This document shows, piece by piece, positions 23,480 through 37,470 of a DNA stretch of 64,000 bases. Position 1 is the first letter of the stretch; every line of letters begins with the position of its first letter. Source of the DNA: Apium graveolens (Eukaryota > Streptophyta > Magnoliopsida > Apiales > Apiaceae). The notes beneath the pieces are model-generated. The model saw only the letters and a list, made by a program, of their open reading frames with translations, was not told the origin of the DNA and ran no database searches. The stretch is from contig NC_133653.1 in the NCBI RefSeq assembly GCF_009905375.1, positions 84,856,079 through 84,920,078 of the forward strand, written 5' to 3'. A program made the translations under genes and the position numbers.

Positions 23480-26400
23480 TGTGACATCCCTCAAATCCGG
23501 GGTCTGGATTTCACGTCATCACAAGAAAACCATCTTTATAAAACACTTTTTAAAAACCTGTATTTTTGAAAATATAATAAAAATCAAAGAATTTAAAACT
23601 TGAAAATTCAAAAAGAATTTAAAAAGGAAAACAATTTAAACCCCCTAAAAATAGGATCGCATACAAGTTACAATATTGAAATTAGAATCAACCACTATTA
23701 TTAATAAACAACATCTTTTACAACTTCAAGTCATCTTCGATAAGAAGAATCACGATTACTCTATTTATAAACCCGATTTACAACTAAATCTCAATAAACA
23801 ACTCTAACTCGAACCTTCTTCAACAATCCCTTGGATACCTTCTTTGACCTTTGGATAACTTAACCATTCTTACTCTTCGTCTAACCTTAGATATCCAACT
23901 TGAACAACTTATCTTTAATCCTTTCTGAAATGGTTATAAGAAATGCAAGGGTGAGCAATAATGCTCAGCAAGTACCAATGTACCAACAACAATTTGAAAT
24001 AGTTCATCAAGAGTTGACAATCTCGGGATTAGTAAATAAAAAAGATTTTCCAATCTTTGATTTAATTGAAACTGGGAAATCTAATCAATCAAAGGAATTA
24101 TTGAATTGGACTTACATCATTTTACTAAAAACCGAAGGTTAGGCTGCTGATCAGTCACGCACTAACCCCGAACATGGCATATAGTCTTGTTCTCTATACT
24201 GGATCAAAGGAACACATTGGCCTACATTTGACCATGAATCTGGTCCACATATTTTATAAAAGCAATCCAGTTCTAATAATTCAATTCAATAAAACAATAT
24301 TCATAAACTGAATCATAATCCTTAGTTGTAAAAACATTTAAAAGCAACATTGCATTTGATAATCAAATCATGTATGAAAGAGTTTTGATCTTGTAATAAC
24401 AAAGGTTTGGTATTTATGAAAAGAAATCAGGCACACAAGGGTGTGTATTCGATGACTGAAAGGTAGCTGGTGACATTTAATTGGTATCATAGCATCGGAT
24501 GAGTGTTTGGCTATTCAGAATTTGAAGGTAGAAAGAAATCAGGGGTTTCATTCTCAGAAATTAAAAGTTTATCAAGTCTGGTTCACAACATAAATATAAT
24601 ATGATAATCATGAGAGATATCAAATCTTTGCAACATATATAAGAAATGATTTAGGAACTTGCCTTAAATTTGATTCCAAACTCACAGCTCAGTTTCATAC
24701 TTCATATTCCACAAGCTATACATATCATGACTCATGGATAAACTCTGACTATACTCTATTCACTGCACATCATTGCTTTCTCGATTATTTCTTATTTGCT
24801 TTGCGACACCATTTGACCTTCTGTACGTCTTCTATATTACACGTCTCGTCCGGATCCTTTACGAGAATGACACAATACTATAATCACTAAACAGTCTATC
24901 GACTTTAACTTATAATCGACATACCCCACATCTATAACCCTTCACATATACATGCCACGTACACGAATAAACCCTTAACACATAATCATTCTTTAACTCT
25001 ATCACAACTATTCTATAAATCAATACGAGTTCAGACCATGTCGAAAATCTGACATTATCTCCTCTATTTATTAGACTATCCCCCTGTTATTCCATTTCAA
25101 TCAACAACCATTCAATCAAACTGAACTTTAATATCAATCTGAACACTACATTATATTACTCAATTCACTTGTCACGTTCTTAACACCATAAATACACATA
25201 TACTTCACATAATCGTCAATTAACACACAGTCACATCACATATAATCACACTATGCATATCCAATCAGATGCAAGCTTTTTCTTTCAATAGCCGACCAAA
25301 TGACATGTACTCACATTTCTGACTCAATCATTTTTTTACAAAATATCAAAACAGACAATATTAGCTTTTAATCACTTTTCTTTTTGTTTGAATCGGAATT
25401 ACAGATCAGAATATACGATTAAACCAGTTTTATGACACTCTTATCAACATATAATTCATACAACATGTACGCACCTATTTCACATATCACATAATTCACA
25501 TAACATATAACTCAATTTATCACAACGTTCGACTCGGTATGTTTAGAACTGAAATCGAGTCATAGTACAACTTTTTGATAGTTACGCGACTTGGAAACGT
25601 TAACATAATCAAGCGACTTTTCGAAACAAAAGATTTTATTTCTCAAAAGTATTTTTAATAGAAGCAGAATATTTTTCTGAGTCTGGACGCGTTCGTTTTG
25701 TATTGAACGGATGAACATTCTATTTATTACGAATAATATAGGAATAATTCAATTAATAATAATATTAATTGAATTTTAAATACTTTTATAAAATATTAAA
25801 AGCTCAAAATGATTTTAAATCATTATTTGGCTTAATTATAAATAATTATATTTTATTTATCCATTTATAGATAAAATTAATTGATTAAATGAATTAATCA
25901 ATTAATTAAATCAATAAATAATTAATCAAAATAAATTATAAATAGCTGAATCAAATTTTGAATTTTTGGAAATAATAAAGAAAATAAATTTCTGGGATTA
26001 AAATAATTCAGTTAAATGTTTAAAATAATTAACTAAACAAATTTTGAATTTAAATTTAATTTATTGAAATTAAAACTGATTTTTGAATTATTTTTAAATA
26101 AATTCTAAACAAACAGAATTTCAGAAGTGGAATTGGTTTCAGGAGGATCAAACAGAGGCCTGTCCAAGAACATGGTCGGAAAGCATACGAACCCTGCTAG
26201 AGAAAAATTTCGGCGAGCTCCAGTAGCGGTTAAAACGAATGCATTTGATTCGTTACGCAAGTCCAGTCAGTTTTATGTCAGTTAAAGTCCAAAAACCACA
26301 ACAACTACTACATACGACGATGAAATCATCGAACCCGGCTAAGAACAGTAAAAATCCGGCGAAGTTGACGGAATTATCCGGCCAAGCAGCAAAACACAGG

Positions 26401-27894
26401 ATACTCGATCAAAATTTGCGATTTACATATCAAAATGAAGCTGGAATCCTATATAATTTATTCGAACCATCAAAATCATCCAACAATTAATATAAATAAA
26501 ACCCCCAAATTCGATCAAGAACATTCGAACCCTAATTTTCCTAATTCGAGAATTAAACTAAAATTTCTCTATGATATGGAACTCAAAATTCAACATATGA
26601 TATACTAAATTGACCAGAAATCAATTTTCTACAACATGCAATCATCAAATCACATAAACAACATCAAAATCAAAAAACCCAAATTTAAACCAAAATTTGA
26701 ATTTAATAGAATAATTAAAAAACTACTTGATGATTCTGCACTTGTATAGATTATAGAACTTGATTGTACTCGTCAAGAGATTCAATTAGACTATTTGCAT
26801 GCCAAAATTGAAGTTCAATAACGCCTTCAAATCCTTGTTTGATTATGAAGAACACGAACAACACTATATGTTTCTCTGGATAATTATAAAATTTTACAGT
26901 ATATTTATATTTACCCGTATAAAATGAAGTACAGTGAAGTCTATTTATATTTACAAAAAATTAGGACCTTGTTGGATCATGTCGGATATAAAAATCCAAT
27001 ACTTAATAGCTAAGAATAAATAAAACCCAATCCACATGGTCCCCGTTTTAGGAGAAACATCAAAACCGGACTTTTAAAAACAGTTTTGGGGCTCAGCCCT
27101 TTTGGTGGCACGTATTACGAAAAGATAAGATAGTATTGCACGTATTACGAGAAGATAATATAATAGTTTAATCAAAATATCTTGGATAACGTTACCATAC
27201 AGATTGCACGTATATCGAGATGATAAAATAATATTTTAATACCCGTAAAACCGACCCCAAATCTTTACCGATAAAACTGTACTTCGAATAAAAAAACTCA
27301 AAACATGAAGATTGTTTAAAATAATAAAATTAGGCTAGCAATCATTTTTCGTAAATATTTCGGTTTGTAGATCCCCCACACCGTTGAAGTTGCGGATTTC
27401 TGAATAATCGCAAATACTTTATATTTAATTAGAAAAATTATCAAATAATTCCGCAAATCATTTATAAAATCATATAACAATCAATATTTCACTTGTAAAA
27501 TATCTAAATAATATATGGCTCATTCTGAGAATATTAATAATCCAAATTCATAATTATGGCACATATAAACTGCAATTACGGAAAATTATTCACTTATAAC
27601 TTTACAGAATATCCATACATAATATTCATAATTTCTTTTTTAACTACTGATACGATCACAACCACATGTATCACTTAATCACATAACAATTATACTCACA
27701 TAAATAATAAATCTGTATTTTAGAAACAATATATGAACTTTGGTTTAGAAAGAAATTTACACATCGATAACATAGTAACCCGGATAACATTTTGAAACTT
27801 ATACAAGCTGGAATAAAATATTAAATTTTATTCCTTTCTTTTTAAAAAAATTACTTTTATAATAAATAAATTTTGAAAAGTCCGGGTCATTATA
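23480..27894 (-). repeat. 3' LTR (left copy) of the LARD-like element
   Basis: 4415 bp, aligned end to end with 29661-33963. The plus-strand copy starts TGTGACATCCC and ends GGGTCATTATA. It differs by several percent and by indels, for example a block near 25600-25740 that is shortened in the other copy. Small frames inside it (26239-26490) are not conserved coding. Confidence 0.88.
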
Positions 27895-29660
27895 ATCTAC
27901 CCTCCTTAAACGGATTATGTCCTCGAAATCACAGAAAGGAAGAGAGGGTGCAATATGAGTTAATCCATATTACTCCACTCATCAATCACATACAAACTAC
28001 TCACATTGTCATAATAATAATCCCTTAAGGTCAATCCCAAGATTTATAGACTCACATAATTTAGAAATCCAGGATAGTACATTCTACACTCTTATAAGGA
28101 TTCCGACCTCGGAATCAACGAAGAGAACTAAGACATATATAAATAAGAATTCTATTACACGTATCGAAATATCGCATTGTCATCTGCTTTTGATCAACCT
28201 TTGCATACTTTCACATTTAAAGAAATGAGAATCTTAAAACTTTTGTTAATGGAGAGTTCAACTTCCAGAATCAATCTTTCAGAATTTTGATAATAGGATA
28301 AGATGTCTTTAGGATAGATTCTATTTGAATAAAAGAATGACTGAGAGATCAATATGATCAAACGAACTTGGTGTTGCGTGTCTAATTTAAAACACTACTA
28401 AAGGTTGTTAACCTTCTTGTAGTCACAACACACACAAGTAATGGCGTCTCATCCAACTCCTATAACACAGACATGTATACCTTGTGTCCCCCTATAATTA
28501 AGGTTGTTCATCCCAATCGGATTAGAAGAATATCAAGAGAATTTCTAAAAATATTGAAAATCACTGATTTTTCAGAATCACGCTTTTATCACACACCTTT
28601 GTTTCCAAATTCACACAAGGAATCAATATAACTGTCATCTCATCATTCAAGATATAGAAGAACTCATTGATCAAAACTTTTGTATCAAAACTTTTAGCAG
28701 AATAAATATCATAATACTTCACTGATGAAGAAAATAATCAAAATAACCTTTAATTGAAGAAAAGTATTTCCAAGGTCTTCTCAAAATTCCCTCTTTCCTT
28801 TATTATATCGTTGTTCGTTCAATGTCTTCTTTTTTGCTTCTTTAATAATCGATTAACGTTAACTCGCAATCTCCTTGTAAGATTTCATCATAGGCGTTAT
28901 CATTCATAAAAGGTCTGGCCAACCTTGATACAATCTGAAATTCCATCTAGCTTGACACGATCCGATGCCTTATCCATCTTTGCACAATCCTTGCAATCGA
29001 GAACTAACATTCTAACATATTCGCAGACGTTACTTCTAACAATCAAACTCAACTCCACATACCCTCTCTGATTCTCTCTTCATCTTTATACCGAACTTCC
29101 TACTCAGATTCGACACACACTTTATCTCTTTACGTCTACACTTTATAACAATAACCAACTTTCCAATATTTCAATATTACTAGGCCTTTTTAGGCCATAC
29201 AAGAATCTTTACGAATTTTGATTCAACCGCTTAATATCAAAACCCTTCAAATGGGTCTAACTATGACCTTCTCAAAATAATATTAATATAATTTGATCTA
29301 TTTACTAGATACTGGAATATCTAGAATTAGGAATCACAATCTCTATAACGATAGACACTCAACTTAAGCGCCTAACATTCACAACTTTACTATCTAACAT
29401 TCACAACTTGATCTTCTCACAGTCTCGACTTAACTATCTAACTTCTCGACTTAATCGTCTAACATTCTCATCTTAACCATCTAATATTCTTAACTTAACC
29501 GTCTAGCTTAATTTTATTACTTTCACGCCTATAGACTATTCCCAGATAGTCTTACTATACCTTTATGTGAACTTACGCAATATTCTTCTTTCTATTAAAC
29601 TCATTACTACAACCTATATTCCAATTTCAATTACTTATAACCTGTAGATCTGATAACAAC
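27895..29660 (-). other. Short internal region of the LARD-like element, non-coding
   Basis: No retroelement domain is visible on either strand. Near 27895-27935 (plus strand) lies the complement of the purine tract, and at 29646-29660 the degenerate primer-binding site. Around 29350-29515 a unit of about 27 bp (AACTTAACCGTCTAACATTC and variants) repeats about six times. Confidence 0.65.
29350..29515. repeat. Imperfect ~27-bp tandem repeat
   Basis: About six variable copies of a unit with CGACTTAA, CGTCTAACATTC. It lies in the minus-strand leader just behind the primer site of the LARD-like element. Confidence 0.55.
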
Positions 29661-32600
29661 TGTGACGTCCCTCATATTCGGGGGTCTAGATTTGACGTCA
29701 TCACACGAAAACCATCTTTATAAAACACTTTTCAACACCTGTATTTTTGAAAAGATAATAAAAATCAAAGAATTTAAAAAGAATTAAAAAAGGAAAACAA
29801 TTTAAACCCCCTAAAAACAAGATCGCATACAGGTTACAACATTGAAATTGGAATTAATCATTATTATTAATAAACAACATCTTTTACAACTTCAAGTCAT
29901 CTTCGATAAGAAGAATCACGATTACTCTATTTACAAACCTGATTTACAACTAAATCTCAATAAACAACTCTAACTCAAACCTTCTTCAACAAACCCCTGC
30001 ATACTTCTTTGACCTTTTCATAACTTAACCATTCTTACTCTTCGTCTAGCCGTAGCTATCCAACTTGAACAACTTATCTTTAAGCATTTCTGAAATGGTT
30101 ATAAGAAAAGTAAGGGTGAGCAACAATGCTCAGCAAGTACCAATATAGCAACAACAATTTGAAATAGTTCATCAAGAGTTTACAATCTAGGGGTAGTAAA
30201 TAAAAAAGATTCACTAATCTTTGATTCAATTGAAACTGGGAAATCCAATAATTCAAAGGAATTATTAAATTGGACTTACATCATTTACTAAAAATTGAAG
30301 GTTAGGCTGCTGATCAGTCACGCACTAACCCCGAACATGGCATATAACCTTGTTCTCTATACTAGATTCAAGGCACACATTGGCCTACATTTGACCACGA
30401 ATCTGGTCTGACCACAAATCTGGTCCACATATTTTATAAAAACAATCCAATCCTAATAATTCTATTTAATAAAACAATATTCATAAACTGAATCATAATC
30501 CACAGTTGTAAAAACATTTAAAAGCAGCATTGCATTTGATAATCAAATCATGTATGAAAGAGTTTTGATCTTGTAATAACAAAGGTTTGGTATTTATGAA
30601 AAGAATTCAGGTACACAAGGGTGTGTATTCGATGAATGAAAGGTATTTGGTGATATTTAATTGGTATCGTAGCATAGGATGAGTGTTTGGATATTCAGAA
30701 CTTGAAGGTAGAAAGAAATCATGGGTTTCATTCTTATAAATTAAAGGTTTACCAAGTCTTGTTCACAGCATAAACATAATATGATAATCATGAGAGAGAT
30801 ATCAAATCTTTGCAACATACATAAGAAAGGATTTAGGAACTTGCCTTAAATCTGATTTTAAACTCACAACTCAGTTTCATACTTCATACTCCACAAGCTA
30901 TACATATCATGACTCACGGATAAACACTAACTATACTCTATTCACTGCACATTGTTGTTTTCTCGATTATTCCTTATTCGCTTTGTGAAACCATTTGACC
31001 TTCTTTACGTCTTTGATATTGCACGTCTCATCCGGATCCTTTACAAGAATGACACAATACTATAATCACTAAAAAGTCTATCGACTTTAACCTATAATTG
31101 AAAAACCTTGCATCTATGACCCTTCGCATATACATGCCACGTACACGAATAAACCCTTAACACATAATCATTCTTTGACTCTATCACAACTATTTTATAA
31201 ATCAATACGAGTTCAGACCATATCGAAAATCTGACATTATCTCCTACAATTATTAAACTATCCCCATGTTATTCCATTTCAATCAACAACCAATCAATTA
31301 AACTGAACTCCAATATCAATCTAAACACTACATTATATTACTCAATTCACTTGTCACGTTCTTAACACCAGAAATACACATATACTTCACATAATCGTCA
31401 ATTAACATATAGTCACATCACATATAATCACACTATGCATATCCAATAACATATACTCACATTTCCAACTCAATCATTTTTTCAAAAAATATCAAAATAG
31501 ACAATATAAGCTTTTAATCACTTTTCGTTTTGTTTGAATCCGAATTACGGATCAGAAGATACGATTAAACCAGTTTTCTGGCACTCTTATCAGCATATAA
31601 TTCATACAACATGTACGCACCTATTTCACGTATCACATAATTCATATAACATATAACTCAATTTATCATAACGTTCGACTCGGTATGTTTAGAACAGAAA
31701 TCCAGTCGTAGTACAACTTTTTGATAGTTACGTGACTCGGAAATGTTTACAAAAGATTTTATGTCTCGAAAGTATTTTTAATAGAAGCGAAATATTTTTC
31801 TGAGTCGTATTAAATACTTTTATAAAAATTTTAAAAGATCAAAATGATTTTAAATCATTATAAATAATTATATTTTATTTAACCATTTACAGATAAAATT
31901 AATTGATTAAATGAATTAATCAACTAATGAAATCAATAAATAATTAATCAAAATAAATTATAAATAATTCAATCAAATTTTAAATTTTTGGAAATAATAA
32001 ATAAAATAAATTTATGGGATTAAAATAATTCAGTTAATTGTTTAAAATAATTAACTAAACAAATTTTGAATTTAAAATTAATTTTTGGAAATTAAAACTG
32101 ATTTTTGAATTATTTTTAAATAAATTCTACACAAACAGAATTTCAGATGTGGAATTGGTTCCAGGAGGATCAAACAGAGGCATGTCCATGAACATGGCCA
32201 GAAAGCATACGAACCACGCCAGAATCTCGCCGGTTTCTGGAGAATTCCAGATTCCGACCGAGAGAAAAATTTCGGCGAGCTCCAGTAGCGGTTAAAACGA
32301 ATCCATTTGATTCATTATGCAAGTCTAGTCAGTTCTATATGTCAATTAAAGTCCAAAAAAACCCAACAAATACTGTAAATGACGATGGAATCGTCGAACC
32401 CGGCTAAGAACACTAAAAATCCGACGAAGTTGATGAAATTATCCGGCCAAGCAGTAAAACACAGGATACTCGATCAAAATTTACGATTTACATATCAAAA
32501 TGAAGCTGGAATCCTATACAATCTATTCGAACCATCAAAATCATCCAACAATTATCAGAAATAAAACCCCCAAATTTAATCTAGAACATTTGAACCCTAA

Positions 32601-33963
32601 TTTTCCTAATTCGAGAATTAAACACAAATTTTTCTATGATATGGAACTCAAAATTCAACATATGATATACCAAATTGACCAGAAATCAATTCTCTACAAC
32701 ATGCAATCATCAAATCACATAAACAACATCAAAAATCAAAAAGCCCTAATTTAAACCAAATTATTTCGAATTTAATAAAATAATTAGAAAATTACTTGAT
32801 GATTCTGCACTTGTATAGATTGTAGAACTTGATTGTACTAGTCAAGAGTTTCAATTGGACTACTTGCATGCCAAAATCAAAGTTCAAAAATGCCTTCAAA
32901 TCCTTATTTGCTTATGAAGAACATGAAGAACACTATTTGTTTCTCTAGATAATTATAAAATTTTACTATATATTTATGTTTATCCGTATAAAAATGAAGT
33001 ACAGTGAAGGCTATTTATATTTACAAGAAATTAGGACCCAATTGGATTATGTCGGATATAAAAATCCAATACTTAATAGCTAAGAATAAATAAAATCCGA
33101 TCCACACGATCCCCGTTTTGGGATAAACATCAAAACCGGACTTTTAAATGCAGTTTTGGGGCTCAGCCCTTTTGGTTGCACGTATTACAAAAAGATAAGA
33201 TAGTATTGCACGTACTATGAGAAAATAATATAATAGTTTAATCAAAATATCTTGGATAATGATACTATCCAGATTGCACGTATATCGAGATGATAAAATA
33301 ATATTTTAATACCCGTAAAATCGACCCAGAATCTTTACCGATAAAAATAGTACTTCGAATCGAAAAACTCAAAATACGAAATGTGTTTGAAATAATGAAA
33401 TTAGGCTAGAAATCATTTTTCAGAAATATTTTGGTTTGTGCATTCCCCACACCATTGAAATTGCGGGTTTTCGAATAATCACAAATAATTTATATTTAAT
33501 TAGAAAAAATATCAAATAATTCCGCAAATCATTTATAAAATCATATAACAATCAATATTTCACTTGTAAATTATCTAAATAATATATGGCTCATTCGGAG
33601 AATATTAATAATCCAAATTCACAATTATGGCACATATAAACTGCAATTACGGAAAATTATTCACTTATAACTTTATAGAAAATCCATATATAATATTCAT
33701 AATTTCTTTTTTTACTGATGATACGATCACAACCACATGTATCACTCAATCACATAACAATTATACTCACATAAATAATAAATTATATTTTAGAAACAAT
33801 ATATGAACTTTGGTTTAGAAAGAAATTTACACATCGATAACAAAACCCGGATAACATTTTGAAACTTATACAAGCTAGAATAAAATATTAAATTTTATTC
33901 CTTTCTTTTTAGGAAATTACTTTTATAATAATAAATAAATTTTGAAAATTCTGAGTCATTATA
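29661..33963 (-). repeat. 5' LTR (right copy) of the LARD-like element
   Basis: 4303 bp. In element orientation it begins at 33963 and ends at 29661. The last bases TTATA on the plus strand show that the usual TG start of the minus strand has mutated to TA in both copies. Confidence 0.88.
33011..33019 (-). promoter_or_regulatory. Minus-strand TATA motif in the LARD-like 5' LTR
   Basis: CTATTTATA on the plus strand reads TATAAATAG on the minus strand. It is conserved in the other LTR at 26941-26949. It would place transcription start about 1 kb into the LTR. Confidence 0.45.
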
Positions 33964-33968
33964 CGGTC

Positions 33969-35024
33969 TATCAAGGTGTAAGAGGCTGGGTGACAGTCCG
34001 TCAACGCGTGAGTGGTCGGTAACGGTCTAGCGCAAGGTCCTAATGTGGCCAGGGTGATGACTCGCGAGGAATTCATCCATCTTCCAATAGAGAAAGTGAC
34101 TTAATTGGTATCCTTTCCTGATTAACAAGATACCTGGTTTATGCCAAAGTTCTCTTCTTTCCACATTTATTGGGTATTACAATTATGTTTATACTTTACA
34201 TAACAGAGGTTTTCAAGGAAAGTATGAGAGGTATATATATGTGAGTATATATATATCGAGATTTAATGAAGTATCTCGTAACTTCATTTCTTTAAATGAT
34301 ATTTCAAAGATTGAATCTATACAAGTTTTATCTTGTAGTTCCTTCCATATGATAAGCTTTTGAAAACTTATTATACTTTGAACAGAGGTAGTTCAAGTAT
34401 TTTTCAAAAAAGATATAAGTATATTGGAGTATTTTGTAACTTTATCCTCTAAAGATTATATCCAGTAAGTAATTATATTACACTTGATAAAGAATTTCAG
34501 TACGTTATTATCGATTCAGATACTTGCATTATTGATTAAACTATATTTTATCTTGCGAGCGGTAATGCTCATTCTTGATTCATTTCTTCATCACACAACA
34601 ACAGATAGGAAAGATGAACATGACCAAGCTCCCAATTCGTGAACAGATTGGAAATGTTCTGCAGCTTCCTGTATGCGTTGATGCCGCTATGGCCGAGGTA
34701 GGAGCTACTAGTAGGCTAGGCTTTTAACCTTTGATATACCAGACTTATGTATATTTATGAATTGTAATAATGGTAAGGAAGATGTTAATTTATTCAGATC
34801 CCTTTTGAGGTGTAATGACTTATAATTGTGGAATAAAATGACTTGTATTATATTTGGTATTCATCTCTGGGACTATAACTTGTGGTGAGTTTGTATGTGT
34901 GTGTATATTGCGGGGTCACAGTACGCAGTAATTGATTATTTACTAAGATTAAGTGTTGCTAATATAAATGAAACTCGTGACAACCTGGATTCCCGACCTT
35001 GACCCTGGACTTGGGGGTGTTACA
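33969..35024 (+). repeat. End of the 5' LTR of an older chromovirus-like gypsy element
   Basis: Non-coding sequence ends GGGGGTGTTACA at 35024, directly before a primer-binding site. The rest of this LTR is interrupted by the LARD-like and SIRE-like insertions and its beginning is not identified. Confidence 0.6.
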
Positions 35025-35028
35025 GAAA

Positions 35029-35040
35029 TGGTATCAGAGC
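35029..35040 (+). promoter_or_regulatory. Primer-binding site of the chromovirus-like element
   Basis: TGGTATCAGAGC, 4 bases after the LTR end TTACA. Confidence 0.85.
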
Positions 35041-35229
35041 TAATTGTTATGAACCTCAGAGATGATGAGTCGTTAGAATAATAAGTTCACTAAGATAATA
35101 AGAACTTTTTCCAAGTTCGTAGTCGGACTACCTAATGTAATACTGCTAGTTAAAAACCCTTACGAGAACCCTTATAAATATCATGATAGTAATATAGTAC
35201 GTTATCGTATAGGGTAGCGGGGCGCCGAA

Positions 35230-37040
35230 CCCTAAGGTTCAGGAGCATCAGCATGATGATGTTTTACTACTTGCTGGAGATCATATTGTGGATTAGATAG
35301 AGTACCCTAATGAGGGAACGGATGTTGTTCATATTGAGAACGTAGCGGTTGAGGATGTTATCCCAGAAGGGATTGTTTCTAAGAAGGATCCCATGGAGGA
35401 TCCTGACGAGAATGAAGAAAGGACCGCTGAGGAATTTATGATCGTAGTCAGGGCGACTACTAGAGCTAGGATGGCCGCAAGGGCAGTACTAAAGGATGGA
35501 GAATTACTAAGGGCACAACGGATAGTAAGGGCAGATGGAGTGGGGCCTTCCATGGCACCAGTTATACCAGTATCAGACCCTCTGCAGGAGGTTCCTATAG
35601 AAATACATGAGGTTCCACCAGTTCCTGTTCCCTCTCCTGTATGGAGCCCAGCACCTACTGAGGATATGCCTCATTTATCTCCTGCACCATTGTCACTTGA
35701 TACAATGTTTGGTTATCCAGTTGAATCACCCGGGTCTGCACCACCTGCACCCATGGACTGCTAGATGCAACCGTCCAGGCTTCTCTTATCGCCGAATATC
35801 ATATGACTTTGGGTGACCTATCGGAGGCCTGTATTGTTAGAAGTGATTTGTTGGATCGACTTACTGCACCAAGGAGTGAGGGAGGGGTACTTCCGGCAGG
35901 CTTAGCCTATAGCATGGATAGGACTGAGGCTACCACCCGAATTACAGCTAGATGTGACCTTGAGGGTCAGGGATCAGCTCTACCTATGACTATCTTAGAC
36001 CTCATCACCTCTTTGATGAAGCAGGTTAAAAATGTTGTTCGTGCCTACATTCCTTGATCCAGAGTAGTGTGCGGATCAAAAAGATCAGACAAGGATTTTT
36101 ATTCAGCACCAGTTTTGGAGGATTAGCCTAGTTGTGAATGATTAGTCTAGATTGACTAGTTGATTATCTGTATTAGTACTTTTGGGATATATCAGATCTG
36201 ATTATGTAATTCTCTTTCAAGTGTTTAGCTGTTGTACCCTCGAACGAATGGTTATGTATATATTCATTTATTTCAACTTAGGTCAGTTCTTTTGTGATAA
36301 GATCGCAATTTTATTCAAATTGTTAATTGCATTGTTAAGACTTGAGGGTGTCGTGAAGTGTATAGGACTGGGAAATTCATATTTTTCTGACCATTTAAGG
36401 ATTGTACGAGAAGAACAATTAAGCAAAGTAAGTAAAACCAATATAAAAAGATTCTCAAAATTTTCCAAGCATTATGCCCCCACAAGGAATAAATTACAGC
36501 AAACCCTGAGTTTGATAATCAGGGAGGTCACAATCAAGATATAAGGAACCCAGAACATTATGAAGTGGAAAATGAGAATTAAGACATAGAGTGTGACCCC
36601 AATTATGGGGAGAAGGATGGAACATTTCATATGATAATAGAGGTCGATTAAGGAAATGAGACCCAGGATGGTACTCCTATAATTCATGGACCAACTTAAC
36701 AGACCTTAGACTATTATCCCCAACCACCGAGGAATCAATACGGTGCGAAATATTTTCAAGACCTTTTAGTCGCTGAAGCTCTCAGAGTTCCACGAAACAG
36801 CTGACCCGACCAAGGCAATATCCTGGCTAAAGGAAATAGAGAAATCATTGTAGATACTAAATGATTGATGAGACACAAGAGACTGATTTGTCAATTATAT
36901 CTGAAGGGAGAGGCCAACCACCGAAGGGGGACCAAGAAAGATACGGAGAAAGATGTTTTAATAAACTGGTTAAGGTCCAGTCAATTGTTTCGGGGAAAGT
37001 ACTTCCCAAGGTATAAGAGAAAAATGTGAGAAAAACTTCC
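35230..37040 (+). pseudogene. gag: gag remnant of the chromovirus-like gypsy element
   Basis: The N-terminal part is readable at 35393-35764 (TTRARMAARAVLKDGELLRA, then a proline-rich stretch) and in another frame at 35803-36057. After a non-coding insert, the retro-gag core returns near 36745-37035 (AKYFQDLLVAEALRVP, then QLYLKGEANHRRGTKKDTE and LFRGKYFPRYKRKM). This order and wording fit the Tekay/Del-type chromoviruses. Many stops and frameshifts. The gag core runs directly into RNase H at about 37045, so protease and most of reverse transcriptase are deleted. Confidence 0.7.
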
Positions 37041-37470
37041 AAGAGCTGAAGAAAAGATTGGTGACATCCCCTCTGTTGGCGTTGCCGAATGGAAAATTGG
37101 ATTTTGTGATTTATAATGAAGCCTCGCACAAGGGATCAGGGTGCGTGCTTGTGCAGCACGGCAAGGTAATCGCGTATGAGTCCAGACAATTAAAGGAATA
37201 TGAAATTTGATACCCAACCCATGATCTTGAGCTCGTGATAATAGTTTTGCCTTAAGGATTGGAGGCATTACTTGTATGGATAGAAATGTGAAAATTGCGC
37301 CGACCATAAGAGCCTCAAGTATATTTTTATACAGAATGAGCTTAACATGCACCAGAGGAGATGGTTGGAGCTAATCAAGGATTATGATAGTGAGATTCTT
37401 TATCATCCAGGGAAGGCCAATATAGTGGTTGATGCCCTTACTAGGAAAGAGAGGCTCAAGATGATAATGA
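37041..37470 (+). pseudogene. pol: RNase H remnant of the chromovirus-like element
   Basis: The text LVTSPLLALPNGKLDFVIYN, then GSGCVLVQHGKVIAYESRQL and THDLELVII marks the reverse transcriptase/RNase H junction of a gypsy pol. HPGKANIVVDALTRKERL near 37400 marks the connection to integrase. Frameshifts near 37260 and stops throughout. Confidence 0.75.

Larger units (their letters stand above)
23480..33963 (-). mobile_element. LARD-like non-coding LTR retrotransposon with very large LTRs
   Basis: Two direct repeats of 4415 bp (23480-27894) and 4303 bp (29661-33963) enclose only 1766 bp. A perfect target duplication CGGTC is present at 23475-23479 and 33964-33968. Orientation is minus. Beside the right copy, on the minus strand, lies a degenerate primer site (GTTGTTATCAGATC, close to TGGTATCAGAGC). 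Beside the left copy lies a minus-strand purine tract (TTTAAGGAGGGTAGAT). A minus-strand TATA motif is in both LTRs. No gag or pol domain can be read in any frame. Large LTRs around a non-coding core match the LARD concept; gypsy ancestry is inferred from the ends (TATAATGACCC, ancestrally TGTAATGACCC). Confidence 0.85.

Noticed and set aside
26239..26490. Plus-strand frame in the LARD LTR, with a similar one at 32379-32564
   Set aside because: The two copies are similar only because the LTRs are duplicates. They lie antisense to the element's promoter and have no recognisable domain.
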